A stretch of DNA of 64,000 bases from Molossus alvarezi (GCA_037176705.1 CM073885.1:160198290-160262289); one strand, 5' to 3'; shown: positions 11,002 to 24,675, counted from the first letter of the stretch. Numbers and translations are program-made. The notes: generated by a model from the letters alone, not told the origin.

Positions 11002-11780
11002 ATCTAACTTGTCACTCCCTTGTTTCAAACTACCCAGGCTTCCCACTGCCACTCAAGTCAAAGTTTAAACTCTTTGGCTTGGTGTAGAAGCCCTCATGGT
11101 CTGGTTCCTTCTTATCTGGCTTAGCCTTGACTACCCTTGTTAAGTCCCTCTTATTTCACCTCTTTTGAGCCCAACACTTTGGTTAAAAAAACTGTTTTCA
11201 GCCCTGGCCGGTTTTGCTCAGCGGTTAGAGCATCCGCCTAAGGTCTGGAGAGACCCGGGTTCGGTTCCCACTAAGGGCATGTACCTTGATTGCAGTTTGT
11301 CCCCGGCCCTGGTTGGTCATGCAGGTGGCAGCCACTCGATGTGTCCCTTTCACATTGATGTTTCCCTCTCTCTCTCTCTTCCTCTCTCCCCCTCCCACTC
11401 TATCTGTCCAAAAAATGGAAAAATATCCTCGGGTGAGGATAAAACAAACAAACAAACAAAAAAAACTGTTTTCAGTGCCCATTTCAGGGACTTCCACTGT
11501 TCTAGGGCCTGGATGCTGAACTCAAATTCACCTTCTCTGCTCAGTTTTTCTGATGGCCCCTTTCTTCTTGCAAAATTGAGTTCCCCTCTCGGTCTTCACT
11601 CTATACCTTGAGCACAGACAGTCCCGTTAGAGTACTTTAAAACTTTCTTTCCATGGTTTCCCTTTCTGCTAGACTGTGATCTCTTGGTATGCCATGGCGG
11701 GTTGCTTTATGTACTTCCAGGTTCAAGCACAGTGCCTGGCACTTAGTAGATGCCAAGTATATAATAATAGCTAATAGTTA
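11002..11780 (+). mobile_element. L2 LINE 3' region, split by a SINE
   Basis: It resembles L2 on both sides of the SINE at 11201-11459: a cttcccactgccactcaagtc-like part before it and agcacagtgcctggcacttag after it. Confidence 0.6.
11201..11459 (+). mobile_element. Ves SINE, long-tail type
   Basis: Complete copy with an intact pol III B box (GGTTCGGTTCC) and a CAAACAAA tail. Target-site duplication AAAAAACTGTTTTCAG lies just before the head and at 11460-11475. Confidence 0.95.
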
Positions 11781-11820
11781 TTGAACACTTACCATTTTCC
11801 AGGGCTTTGGGTAGCTTACC

Positions 11821-11908
11821 TTCCTCCCTTCTTCCTTCCTTCCTTCCTTCCTCCCTCCCACCCTTTCTTCCTTTCTTCCTCCCTTCCTACCTCCCTCTCT
11901 TCCTTTTA
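11821..11908. repeat. (TTCC/CTCC)n tetranucleotide repeat
   Basis: An interrupted pyrimidine-rich tetranucleotide tract directly after the L2 tail. Confidence 0.9.
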
Positions 11909-12159
11909 TCCAGTTAAATAATAATGCTTTTTAATTAATCAGAGAGAGGGTTGAGGGTAGAAAGTGAGAAGAGGTAATGATGGTGGAGAGATATATGTAA
12001 CTAATGCAAAATAAGCATACATTTTTTTAAACCACCTTCTATTATGTGAGTTAGCCACATATATCTTCTTGCTCCATCAACTCCTCTAGAGAAGGGGTAT
12101 CTTTGCCAATCTTGTTTACTTTGTCACCATTCTCCCATACACTATGCAAACATTTTCTT

Positions 12160-12411
12160 TTTTTTTTTATCCTCACCTGAGAACATTTTTTCATTTTTTG
12201 TTCAGATAGAGTGGGGGGGGGGGAGAGAGAGAGAGAGAGAGAGAGAAATATCGACACGAAAGGGACACATCAGTGGTTGCCACCCACATGACCCAACCAG
12301 GGCCGGGGACAAACTGCAACCAAGATACGTGCCCTTAGCGGGAACCCTCCGAACCCGGGTCTCTCTGGACCACAGGTCAACGCTCTAACCACTGAGAAAA
12401 CTGGCCAGGGC
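12160..12411 (-). mobile_element. Ves SINE, long-tail type
   Basis: Antisense, complete. Target-site duplication TGCAAACATTTTCTT lies at 12145-12159 and 12412-12426. Confidence 0.95.
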
Positions 12412-12426
12412 TGCAAACATTTTCTT

Positions 12427-13070
12427 ACAAACCTATTGATCTATCATTGAAATGTAAAAAACAGCACATATTTAGCAACATATAGTTTGGTAACTTTTGA
12501 CACATGTGTACACCTGTGAAATCATCACCACAATAAAGATAATGAACTTGTTCACTAGTGCCCTCAGACAACTGCTGATTTGCTTTATGTCACTTTTGAT
12601 CATCTCATATTTTCTATAATGTTATATAAATGGAATAATACCATATGTACTCATCTTTTATCTGGCTTCTTTCACTCAGCATAATTATTTTGAGATTCAT
12701 CCATATTGTTTTGTTGTATCAGCAACTCATTCCTTTCCTCCAGTTTTGAAATATAATTGACACATAATATTGTATCAGTTTAAGGCATACAACATAATGA
12801 CTTGATATATGTATAAACAGCCAAGTGATTATCACAATAAGTTTAGTTAACATCCATCACTTCACATAGTTAGAATTTTGTTTTCTTGTGATGAAAACTT
12901 TTAAGAATTTACTCTCTCAGCAACTCTCAAATATACACTTCAGTATTGTCAATCATAGTCACTAGGCTGTACATTACATCTCCAAAACTTATTCACTTTA
13001 TAAGTGGAATTGAGTACCTTTTGACCACATTCACCCATTTCTCCCACTCCCCACTGATAACCATCAATCT
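12427..13070 (-). mobile_element. Old L1 (L1M-type) 3' end, antisense
   Basis: Diverged L1 3' UTR/ORF2-end sequence in minus orientation, with landmarks tctggcttctttcactcagc, a ttgaaatataattgacac-like stretch and accatcaatctgttctct. There may be more than one fragment. Confidence 0.65.
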
Positions 13071-13077
13071 GTTCTCT

Positions 13078-13215
13078 GGGGAAACCTTATTATTACCTTC
13101 ATTTACAGATGAGAAAACTGAGTTTTAAGGAGTTTAACTTAAACAAGATCACACAAATTGCAATGGGCCTCCTAAATCCAGTGACTAGACTCTTAGCCTC
13201 TGAGCTATATATTTT
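13078..13215 (-). mobile_element. MIR SINE, antisense
   Basis: The reverse MIR core is visible: ttacagatgagaaaactgag, then a gatcacacaaattg-like stretch and a tctgagctatat end. Confidence 0.75.
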
Positions 13216-13459
13216 GAAATGTTAGCTTGTATGATTTCATACATTTCTTGCTAGTTCTAAGCCAAATATCCTCTCAACTTCTTCAAAAACAAAAATCAGA
13301 ATATAGGGAAAAGTCACAAAACTGAAGATAAGCTGTCTGCAGTTAAATCTTATGATTTAGTACATCTTGAATTTTAAAATTGTTAACCCTTACAGGTAAG
13401 CATAGTACCTTGTTTTTATTTTAAAAACTTAGTAAAATACATTATTTTACATTGCTTTC

Positions 13460-13663
13460 TGTTATGGGTTCAATTGTGCTCCCCACCCCCAATTCATATG
13501 TTAAAGTCCTAATTCTCAGTAGTTCAGAATATGATCTTACTTGGAAATAGGTTTGTTGCAGATGTAATTAGTTAAGATGAATTATACTGGAGTAGGGTGG
13601 GCCCCTAATCCTTATTATAGGGACTAGTGTCCCTATAAAAAGGGGAAATTTGGACACAGACAC
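13460..13663 (+). mobile_element. MaLR (MLT1/MST-like) LTR, 5' part
   Basis: It starts tgttatgggttcaattgtgc, the conserved MaLR LTR start, and runs to tttggacacagacac. The 3' half is missing. A second MaLR LTR starts directly after it. Confidence 0.75.
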
Positions 13664-13764
13664 TGTTATGAACCTAATGCTGTTTCCCTATAATTCATAT
13701 GTTGAAGCCCTCACCCCCAATATGACCATGTTTAGATACAGAGCCTTTAAAGAGGTAATTTATT

Positions 13765-13980
13765 GCCCAGCTGGTGTGGCTCAGTGGTTGAGCATTAACC
13801 CATGCACCAAGAGGTCACTGGTTTGATTCCTGGTCAGGGCACATGCCCAGATTGTGGACCAAATCCCCAGTGGGGGGCATTCAGGAGGCGGCCAATCAAT
13901 GTATTCTCTCATCAATGTTTCTATCTCTCTCCTCTCCTTTCCTCTCTCTCTAAAATCAATAAAGAAAAAAATTTAAAAAT
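13765..13980 (+). mobile_element. Ves SINE, short-tail (AAATCAATAAA) type
   Basis: The head is gcccagctggtgtggctcag and the 3' end is aaaatcaataaagaaaaa. Target-site duplication AGGTAATTTATT lies at 13753-13764 and 13981-13992. Confidence 0.95.
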
Positions 13981-14117
13981 AGGTAATTTATTAAAGTTAA
14001 ATAATGTCATAAAGGTAGGCCCCTGATCCAATAGGACTGATGTCCTTATCAGAGGAAGAGATACCAGGGGCGTGGAAAAAGACCTTATGAGGACACAGCA
14101 AGAAGTTGGCTATCTGA

Positions 14118-14349
14118 CCCGAGGACATTTTTTCATTTTTTGTTCAGGTAGAGTGGGAGGGAGAGAGAGGAACAGAGAGAGAGAGAGAAACATCGACGTG
14201 AAGGAACACATCGAGTGGTTGCCACCCGCACAACCGACCAGGGCCGGGGACAAACTGCAACCGAGGTACGCGCCCTTAGCGGGAACCGAACCTGGGTCTC
14301 TCAGGACCACAGGCTGACGCTCTAACCGCTGAGCCAAACCGGCCAGGGC
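14118..14349 (-). mobile_element. Ves SINE lacking its A tail
   Basis: Antisense. Target-site duplication AAGAAGTTGGCTATCTGA (14100-14117 and 14350-14367) abuts cccgaggacat directly, so the last bases of the element and any poly(A) run are absent. Confidence 0.93.
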
Positions 14350-14938
14350 AAGAAGTTGGCTATCTGAAGCCAAGGAGAGAGAAACCAAACTTTCTGACAT
14401 ATTGATCTCTGATTTCCAGCCCTCAGAACTGTGAGAAAATAAATTTCTGTTGTTTAAGCCACCCAGTCTGTGGTGACTGCTCTTCAGTCCTGCTGAGACA
14501 GAATAAATTAAGGACTTTGAAGTTCACAGACCTTTGGCATTGTCAACTGGGAAATGAGGAAACAGCCATAGCCAATGATGACAACATTTCAGTTTTCTTT
14601 GCCAGCATCCTCTTGGGAATCAGTATCCAGAACATTGGGCTTCTTCTGAAAATCTTTTATTTGAATCTTGAAGGTTCCAAAGGCTAGTAAATAATTGTGT
14701 CTTCCTCCAGAAGAGCCAAATGTATGGCTCACATCTTCCAACAGTGCATGTGTACCTGTCTATGGGCTATGCTTACCCATCTTTACTATTTTCTAGCTCT
14801 TCCTTTTCCTTCATTCCCAACTCTCCCACAATTTCTCTTTATTCTTTCATACTATATTCATTGAGGAAAGAAGAGAGGACGAATCAGTGTGTAACCCACC
14901 CCTTTATTATTTTAATATTGTTTCTGTTAAAAGTGTTT

Positions 14939-15199
14939 TTGGCCCTGGCCGATTTGGCTCAGCGGTTAGAGTGTTGGCCTGTGGTCCAGAGAGATCCAGG
15001 TTCAGTTCCCGCTAAGGGCATGTACCTCGGTTGCAGTTTGTCCCTGGCCCTGGTTGGTCGTGCAGGTGGTAGCCACTCAATGTGTCTCTTTCAAGTTGAT
15101 GTTTCTCTCTCCCTCTCTCTCCCTCTACCTGAACAAAAAGTGGAAAAGTGTCCTCAGGTGAGGATTAAAAACAACAACAACAAAAAGCAAAACAACAAA
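14939..15199 (+). mobile_element. Ves SINE, long-tail type
   Basis: Complete copy with a (CAA)n-rich tail. Target-site duplication AAAAGTGTTT lies at 14929-14938 and 15200-15209. The 171-codon frame at 14720-15235 is mostly this SINE. Confidence 0.92.
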
Positions 15200-15239
15200 A
15201 AAAGTGTTTATGAAAAATTGTTAACTAATATATAACCCG

Positions 15240-15630
15240 TGGATAAGGGGCATATTTGTGTAAGGGTTCCAGGAACTAGCTACAGGGGAGGAGGCTGACT
15301 CCAGGAATCTGATGTACTGGCTCCAGAAGACTTGTTAACTCTAAACCATAAAAACAGTACTTCTGCTTGACCAATTTCAAAATAATCATCAGAACGGACT
15401 GTGCTGACTCAGAGAACTTTCAACCCTCCTCTCCATAATTTCTTTGTTCTGCTTTCCCTCTTCCTTCTCATAAAGACATCTGCCTGTGCTGAGATGTTAA
15501 GATGGTCTTTAGGACGGGAGTCCATCATCTTCTCAGGCTGATGGCACTTGAATAAACTGTCTTTCTTTGCACCAGCATCTGTCTCTCAAGTATTGGCTTT
15601 AGAAGCAGCAGGCAACCAAACCTGATTTCA
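15240..15630 (+). mobile_element. Probable class I ERV solo LTR
   Basis: The 3' part has AATAAA at 15551-15556 followed by a U5-like ctgtctttctttgcacc and tctctcaagtattggctt. Upstream sequence is LTR-like. Ends and duplication were not resolved. Confidence 0.55.
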
Positions 15631-15666
15631 ATATCAAGTAGACAAATAGATAAGATGGGCATTATC

Positions 15667-15868
15667 TTTTTTTTTTTTTTAATCCTCACCTGAAGATATT
15701 TAGATAGAGTGGGAGGGAGAGAGAGAGAGAGATAGATACAGAGAAACACTGATGTAATTGGTTGCCTCCCAACTTGCAACCAAGGTATGTGCCCTTGATT
15801 GGGAATTGAACCCATGACTCTTTGGTCCATGGGCCAATACTCTAACTACTGAGCCAAACCAGCTAGGG
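15667..15868 (-). mobile_element. Ves SINE, long-tail type
   Basis: Antisense, shorter body (202 bp), with a T run at 15667-15680 and head end ccaaaccagctaggg. The flanks are partly similar (gggcattatc and gagcattgtt), so the duplication is degraded. Confidence 0.88.
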
Positions 15869-16249
15869 ACAAATGAGCATTGTTTTGACCTGCTATGCCA
15901 GGAGCTCCAAATTCTGTCAGAGGTAGACACACTGGTCTCCAGCTAACAGGCTTGCTGCAGAATTTGTCTTTAGGTACGGACAACCTAGCCAAAGCAATAG
16001 CCCTTCTTTATTCAGTATAAGACAAAACATCTTATACTGAATCAAAGGTGTTGGTAGTAGTATACAATCAGAGTTCTGTACTCAAATTAGGGATTATGGT
16101 GTCTATACCTCTTTACCACAACTACCATTCTTTATCTTCTCTTTTCTTTCCCCCTCTACCAACTTCTCCTTTTTTAAAAAAACATTTCATGAGAATCGGA
16201 ATTTGAATAGAACTCTGAGTAGCATGTGTCAACATAAGAAACATTCAAA

Positions 16250-16900
16250 CCTGTGAAGAATTTTTGTGAGTTTATTTGAGCCAAAACCGTCAGCAATTTC
16301 TGGGAAGCAAAATCTCAATGGATTGAGATAATGCTCCAGAAAATGGCAGTTTTGCACCTTACTTTATACATTACAATCAAAAGACAAAATGCAAGTGGTT
16401 ACACAAAATCCACTGGTAGAGAGACTAGGGAGGTGGGACAAAGCAAATCAGGGAAATATCTGTGTTTGGATGAGAAGTAAAATGATAGACACATACATCT
16501 TTTACATAGGTGGGTACGTAGTTAACAGTCAATTAACTCTGTAACAATGAGGGGATTTGTGGTCTCTAAGAGTAGTGCCTGTGCGTGAGGGGTCTGGAAA
16601 AAGAAAAATTACTTTGACATTCCAAAGATATGTAATTGTAGATGCAAAAAGACAACAGATAGTCTTAGTTAAGGTAAACATTGACCTTTGTCAGGGAAGA
16701 TGTTGGCCTAGAACATGACTACCTGCTATAAACTGCTTTTAGTTTAAAAGTTTTTATTTCAGGCCATCCTTTGTGGTTACTTTAGGTCTCTGAGTTTGCA
16801 AGGCTGCCATGCAGGCCTCCCCTGAGCTTGTCAGGTTAGCACGTGGCTGCATGTTAACATGCTGCAGAAACATGTTGATATTCTCTAAGAGTGGCATTCT
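16250..16900. mobile_element. LTR-like old repeat, family not identified
   Basis: The organisation (gagtttatttgagccaaaa, gggaagcaaaatctcaatgg, gtggttacacaaaatccac) recalls old ERV LTRs in mammals. No clean termini were found. Confidence 0.35.
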
Positions 16901-17033
16901 GACTCCTGATTCCTCTGGTTTAGAATTCTATTGTTCCTGGATTTATTCCTATATTATTTTGTGCTTCTATGGAAACATTCATTTAGCATGTTCTGCAAAC
17001 TTGTCTTTAAATAGACTGATTATGCCCTGGCCA

Positions 17034-17244
17034 GTTTGGCTCAGAGCGTCAGAGCGTTGGCCTGCAGTCCAAAGAGACCCAGGTTCAGTTCCCACTAGGA
17101 GCACGTAACTCGGTTGCAGTTTGTCCCCGGCTCTGGTTGGGTTGTGCAGGGAGCGGCCACTCGATGTGTCCCTTTCACGTCGATGTTTCTCTCTCTCTCC
17201 CTCCCACTCTATCTGAACAAAAAAAGGGGAAAAAATGAAAAAAA
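17034..17244 (+). mobile_element. Ves SINE, long-tail type with truncated tail
   Basis: The head is gccctggccagtttggctc. Flanks AATAGACTGATTA and AATAGAGTGATTA form a target-site duplication with one mismatch. Confidence 0.9.
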
Positions 17245-17408
17245 AATAGAGTGATTACTTGAAGGCACATCTTAGTTACCTATGTAACCACTGCAAGGCT
17301 TGTCTCTGTGCTATGCACAAAGCGTCAAAAGTGTTTGTTTGTGATTATATTGTGGTGTCTGAGAAGGAAGGGCACAATAAATGCCACTGTGACTATTTGG
17401 TGAATCTT

Positions 17409-17614
17409 TAAAAAATATATTTTTATTGATTTTTGAGAGAGAGAGAGAAAGAGAGAGAGAGAGGAAGGGAGAGAAACATCCTTTGGCTGCCTCCTGCACG
17501 CCCCCTACTGGGGATGAGCCGCAACCTAGGCATGTGCCCCAATCCTCCCTAATAGAGCCAGGACCTCTCAATCCAAGGAACAATGCTCAATCCACTGAGC
17601 CACACCGGCTGGGC
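17409..17614 (-). mobile_element. Ves SINE, short-tail type
   Basis: Antisense, with tttttattgattttt at the tail side and ccactgagccacaccggctg at the head. The flanks ctatttggtga and ctatttagtga are a diverged duplication. Confidence 0.88.
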
Positions 17615-17899
17615 TATTTAGTGATCAGCTAATCTGTTCTTGGGAATCTTGACTTGTCTGCCCTAAGAACATGCATCTGAGTTGTGATCATCAGAGATGT
17701 GCATTCAGTTTGGAGTTTTAAATGGAAGCGGAAACTAACAGTTGTTGAATCTACCATGAGTAGGATACAATTTTTTCTCATAGCACCCTCACGGTTATCC
17801 CATAAAGTAGAAGCTGGGAAGGGGAGAAGGGAAACTGAGCTAGGTTTTCAGGCTTTCAGCGGACAAGCAGGAAGAGGAGCACAGTCAGATTTCAAGAGA

Positions 17900-19698
<1,799 letters not shown>

Positions 19699-19916
19699 TT
19701 TTTTCTTCTATTTTTTGTTCAGATAGAGTGGGAGGGAGAGAGAGGGAGAGAGAGAAACATCGATGTGAAAGGGTCACATCGAGTGGCTGCCACCCACACG
19801 ACCAACCAGGGCCGGGGACAAACTGCAACCGAGGTACGTGCCCTTAGCGGGAACCGAACCCAGGTCTCTCTGGACCACAGGCCGATGCTCTAACCGCTGA
19901 GCCAAACCGGCCAGGG
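19699..19916 (-). mobile_element. Ves SINE, long-tail type, tail truncated
   Basis: Antisense in intron 1. Target-site duplication CTCTGTTTTTACTTTT lies just upstream (from 19683) and from 19917. The gaggat end is missing. Confidence 0.93.
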
Positions 19917-20234
19917 CTCTGTTTTTACTTTTTGTGTTAAGTCTCACTGGAGTTTCTGAATGTGTTAGCCATGATTAAAGTATGGCAAGGGGGCTTGCCT
20001 TTATGTTTAGAAGTAATGAGTTTGGAGAAAGAATTCAAAAGGAAGCTGTGAAATCATAATTAGTTTGTACATTAAAGCAAGAAATTACTCTTTGAGAAGT
20101 TTATAATAATGTTTCCTGTTCTCAGATCACATGTGGGTCTGTTTATTCAACCGGGGTAAACTCATCAAGGGCAAGCACTCACCTTCTGCTTTTGGTGATT
20201 TCCTATGTTTTTAACCTTTTTGGGAAACAGACTT

Positions 20235-20575
20235 TTTTGGATGTTCTATGGACTAAATCGTGCCCCTCCTTTCCCCATTCATATGATGAGGCCCTAACCC
20301 CGATGTGACTGTCTCTGGAGATAGGGCATTTAGGAAGTAACAAAGTGAAACGAGGTCATAAGAGTGGGGTCCTAATTTGATAGGACTTAAAAGAAGAGGA
20401 AGAGATCTCTCTCTCTTTCTCTTTCTCTTCCTCTTCACACACACACACAGACCTAGCAAGAAAATGGCTGTCTGTCAGCCAGAAAAGGAAGTCTTACCAG
20501 AATCCAACCTTGGACTTCAGCCTCTAGAACTGTGAGAAATAAATTTCCGTGGTTTAAGCTCCACCCCCACCCCCT
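20235..20575 (+). mobile_element. MaLR (MLT1/MST-like) LTR
   Basis: MaLR landmarks are present: ttcatatgatgaggccctaa, cctctagaactgtgagaaat followed by AAATTTC, and gtggtttaagc. A (CT)n/(CA)n tract lies at 20408-20450. Confidence 0.75.
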
Positions 20576-21296
20576 AGCAGATTAATACATACTATCTGAT
20601 AAAAATCTATGGACCTTTTTGTTAGAAAAAATGCACATAAACATGTTACTATAATATTTTGATACAATTTGGGGTAGGCCATGGACCCACTTGATGCTAG
20701 TTTCTGGACTGTCTGGAACCCAGTGTTGTGCTTGGAGTGAACTAGACTTTAGTAACCATCAGTGAGGCCTGGAGGACGAGAGGGTACCCATGGCCTGAGG
20801 TAGTTGCCCAGAGTTGGGGAGGACCCCTTCAGGGGACAACTTATGATAATTTATTCTGGTCAAGGAAGAAGAAAAAGGCCCTGAAAATGAGCCTTCTGGG
20901 TGCACTTCTAGCAACATAAAGCAAACTCACTCAGGCCCTGTTGGCCACTAGTCAGGAAGAGACCTGGAGAAGTATGTATGTGAGGGGGGTTCTTGAATAC
21001 ACAGCTCTAGGGTCTGCCTGCTGAATTAGTTTCAGAGCACAGAGCAGAGTCCTGAGTTTGCCTCCTTTTTGCCATGACACAAACTCTCTGGAAACCCCAA
21101 TTACTGAGATTCCCACTTTCTGGTATACCCACAGGCCCTAAGAGCCTGGGCCAGGAGTGATCTGAGAAGATTCAGCCTCTGAGGGGGCAGGTGGATTGTC
21201 CTGTGGAGGCACCTGTCCGGGGAAGGTCTGCCACATGAGGTATAGTGACTGCCTTGTGTTCATTGGAGTCAAGGATCACCACATATAAACTACATG
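20576..21296. other. Intron 1, unassigned
   Basis: No gene or clear repeat is visible in this stretch. Confidence 0.4.
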
Positions 21297-21524
21297 GGCC
21301 TGGCTGGTTTGGCTCAGCGGTTGGAGTGTCAGCCCGCAGACCGAAGGGTCTCGGGTTTGATTCCTGGTCAAGGGCATGTACTTGGTTTGCAGGTTTGATC
21401 CTCAGCCCCTTGGGGTTGTGCAGGAGGCAGCCAGTCAATGTCTCTCTCACATCGATGTTTCTCTCTCCCCCTCCCACCCTCCCTTCCACTCTGTCTAAAA
21501 ATCAATGAAAACTAGGTGAGGATT
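21297..21524 (+). mobile_element. Ves SINE, mosaic tail
   Basis: Sense copy. The 3' end reads aaaatcaatgaaaactagg then tgaggat, so it carries both the short-tail AAATCAAT motif and the long-tail gtgaggat motif. Confidence 0.88.
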
Positions 21525-22310
21525 ATATTGAGGCATGTGTTTAGGTGGTAATTAGAATAATTAGAATTGGTTTGATTTAACTAAACAATTTAGAAGTGTC
21601 TGGTCATTGTTATCTAGGCCTTTGCATGCTCAAGGTTCAGAATGTATTAGAATGCATTCTATGTTTAATGTGCTATTTGATATAAATGTTACCTGTCTTT
21701 AAATGTTATCTTTCTGTATCTGTTAATTTGGAAGGCTGTGGAGGACGCCTGTGTGAATAGAAATATCCCACTTCTCAACCCATCAGTCATAATAGGAGGT
21801 GAAGATAACAAAACTCTTCTTATTCTGCCAGAGCCTGAAGGATTTCCTAGAGGAGTCCATGGAAGCAATCTTGAATTTCAAGATGGACTAAATTAAGTGA
21901 CAAATTGGATGGGTCACAGAGATCAAGGACTGAGGGTGGTTGGATTGAAATGAAAGAAGGTGGTAAAGGAAATTGCTGGAAGCAGTTCTGAATGAGACCC
22001 TGTGGCTGCTCAGAGTGATTTAGACTCTGCCCTAAGATTCAAGGGACCATTCTCCTTCTAAATGGCTTCTAATGGCTCAGAAGAAGAGATAGATGGTCAA
22101 CTTTTATTGGTTCTTGTCCTGTTTTCAGATGGATTCTTCACCTGCAAAAGAGATAGCCAACAGCCCATACAAATCAACTCTCTTATAAAAGTGAACTTAT
22201 TATGTATTTTCTCTTAAAAGGAAGTTTAAAAAGAGCAGACACCTGAGTTTCCTTGGTAAGTAAGCCTTTGCAAAAATAATGTGTTTGATTTTTCATCCTT
22301 TTGTTTTTAG
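21525..22310. other. Intron 1, last part
   Basis: No recognised repeat or gene. It ends in the pyrimidine-rich acceptor ccttttgtttttag of exon 2. Confidence 0.5.
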
Positions 22311-22362
22311 ATCACATGAAAGGATTAAGAGCCCCGGCCTTGAAAAGAAGGTTGGAGTGCAG
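22311..22362 (+). CDS. DCLRE1C: DCLRE1C exon 2, residues 37-53 plus two bases of S54
   Basis: It completes the HxHxDH metal motif with D37 and H38 (DHMKGLRAP). The acceptor is ttttgtttttag and the donor gtaatt. Confidence 0.97.
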
Positions 22363-22394
22363 GTAATTAATTTTGATACTTATTTGTGTTTGTG

Positions 22395-22760
22395 TGTCTG
22401 TCTTTAACCATTTTAATTGAGCTATAGCATCTATACAGAAGAGTACATACATAATAAAGGTACAGTCTGATGAACTTTTACAAGTGAAGCTTCCACTCAA
22501 ATCAAGAAATAGAACAGAACCAGTATACCTGTTCTTTCTCCCAGCCAGCCCCCTCTCCCTAAGGTCACCTCTGTTCTGACTTTTGTCTTCATGGTTTAGC
22601 TCTGGCTTTTGAACTTTATGTAAATAGAATCATATTGAATAGACTTTTCTATTTCACTTAACATCTTTGTATGATTCATCCGTGCTATTGGGTGGGCAGC
22701 AGTCTGTTCCTTTTCATTTCTTTAAGTGTGTGTGTGTGTTTGTAAATGATTGTTTCACTA
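22395..22760 (-). mobile_element. Old L1 3' fragment, antisense
   Basis: L1M-like 3' sequence: ttaattgagctatagcat, cagtctgatgaacttttac, tagaatcatattgaatag and ttcttta. No frame is left. Confidence 0.55.
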
Positions 22761-22959
22761 TAAGGAATCATATAATACTGTTGGATTTTTTTCTTAAAGC
22801 TGAACTATTTTATTCTTTTCCTGCAGCCATTACCTAAATCTAAATTTCATATTCCCAAGATACATATTTGGAAAGGGTCCTATTGACTTTTGAACCAGTG
22901 AATGTCAGGCTAAGTGCTCTCTATCTGCTAAGGGATATCAGTAGTCTATGTTCTTGATA

Positions 22960-23176
22960 ATGACTATTATGTTTATTGAGTACTTATATATATGCAAGGC
23001 ACTACATGTTTATTAGTTCAGCAGTTTCTTTGAGTGCCTGTGATGAGTCAGGCACTATGCTGGATATTGACAATACAATAGTGAGCAGTCCAGATGAAAA
23101 TCCCTGTCTTCTTGGAGCTGACATCCACATTAGTGCCCTTTGATAACTTTTTGAATAGATATTCCTATTATTTAGA

Positions 23177-23207
<31 letters not shown>

Positions 23208-23338
23208 GATATTGTTTCTGTTTTACAGATGAGGAAACTGAGGAACCAGAGAGGTTAAATTAGTTGCCCAAGGTCACACAGCCAGTAGGTGGCAGGACCA
23301 GGATTTCAACCAGGTCTGTCTGATTTTAGAGCCTGTGT
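22960..23338 (-). mobile_element. MIR SINE, antisense, with (ATT)n
   Basis: The reverse MIR core is well kept (acagatgaggaaactgagga and caaggtcacacagccagtag). An (ATT)n microsatellite interrupts it at 23178-23208. Positions 23282-23296 match 14 of 15 positions of the CTCF core consensus. Confidence 0.8.
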
Positions 23339-24185
23339 ATTAGTTACCTATTGCTGTGTAACAAATTACCCTAAAACATAGTGACTTAAACCAATTAATA
23401 ATGTATTCTCTCTCTGTCTCAGTTTCTATGGGTCAGGGATTCTGATGGAATACAGTGGGGATGGCTGGTTTCTGCCTGATTGGGCATCATATGGGGGCTG
23501 ACCTTACCTGAAGGCTCCTCCTTTCCAGGTCTGACACCTGGGCTGGGAACACTCAGACACCTGGGCCTTCTTGGGCATTCCTATGTCTAAAATGTCTTCA
23601 ACATGGTGGTTTCAGGATAGCTGGACTTTTAAAAAAATCCTCACCTAAGCACGTGTTCCTTGATTTTTAGAGAAGGGGGAAGGAAGAGAAGGGGGGGGGG
23701 AGAGAGAAGCATCAATATAAGAGAAAAACATCGATCAGTTGCCTCTCATATGCACCCCAACCTGGGAACAAACCCACAAGCTAGGTAGGTATGTGCCCTG
23801 ACTGGGAATCAAACCCGCAACCTTTTAGTGTACAGGACAACACTCTAACCAACTGAGCCATACGGGCCAGGGCAGGATAGCTGGACTTCTTAAATGGAAA
23901 CTTAAAAAATAAAAAAGTGTATGTGTCAAGTGAGAGCTAGCAGGCAGCCAGGTTGCCTGGAGATCTATCCTCAAAAGTCCTGGGATACTACTTCTGTTGT
24001 GTTCTGTTGGTTAAGACAGTTACAAAGTTCCACCCAGGTGCAGGGGGAGATTAATATAGAGACTTCCTGTCAATGGAGGGATTTCCATGTCCATTTTGTA
24101 AGAAGACTGTGTATGGATGGGTTATATATCAGTATATATATCAGTGGCCATCTTTGGAAAATACAGTCTGCCACAGACTGTATTC
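23337..24185 (-). mobile_element. Old LTR-type repeat (MLT-like), split by a SINE
   Basis: The left end, tgtattagttacctattgct then gtgtaacaaatta, matches a common mammalian LTR read in reverse. The right end (ggccatctttggaaaatac then agtctgccacag) fits the other terminus. Family assignment is tentative. Confidence 0.5.
23629..23872 (-). mobile_element. Ves SINE, mosaic tail
   Basis: Antisense. Target-site duplication CAGGATAGCTGGACTT lies at 23613-23628 and 23873-23888. The tail carries both tcctcacct and a ccttgattttt segment. Confidence 0.93.
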
Positions 24186-24675
24186 CTAACCTCTCTAAGC
24201 TATACTGTTGAATTTTTTAATTTTATCATGAAATTGATCTCTGCTCACTAAATAAAAACAAAACAAAACACAAAACAGAATAGCTATATATGAAGCAAAA
24301 CACAGTCTTCTGTTCCCCTCCCACACCCCCTTTTCATTCCCCAGGGGTATCTTAGCATTTGATGGTATCTTTCCAGACATACCTGATATGTACAAAAATG
24401 CATCTTTAACAAAGTTGGTGAGGGCCAACCTTTTGAAAGGTCAGAGGACAGTGTTTTTTTTTCATCTGCTTCTTCCCCGTCTCTTTACACTCTCAATGGG
24501 ACTGAGATAGTCACTGGGGTGCTGGCATGTTGGGAACTACACTAAGGCTTCTTGTGCCGGCTCAGATTCTGAATTATTCGAGATGAACTGACAGATGATG
24601 AAATGTATTTCCTAGTCACCAAGATGTCTCATTTTGGATCGTGCTGAAATCACTTTCTTTTTCTTTCTCTTGCAG
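24186..24675. other. Intron 2, last part
   Basis: No recognised repeat. The acceptor of exon 3 is ctttttctttctcttgcag, a strong pyrimidine tract. Confidence 0.5.

Larger units (their letters stand above)
13664..14505 (+). mobile_element. MaLR (MLT1/MST-like) LTR split by two SINEs
   Basis: It starts tgttatgaacctaatgctg and carries the MaLR landmarks ccagccctcagaactgtgag, AATAAA at about 14441 and tttaagccacccagtctgtg. Ves insertions lie at 13765-13980 and 14118-14349. Without them the LTR is about 390 bp. Confidence 0.8.

Noticed and set aside
14720..15235. 171-codon open frame on the + strand
   Set aside because: More than half is a Ves SINE (14939-15199), and the rest shows no protein similarity or splice context.
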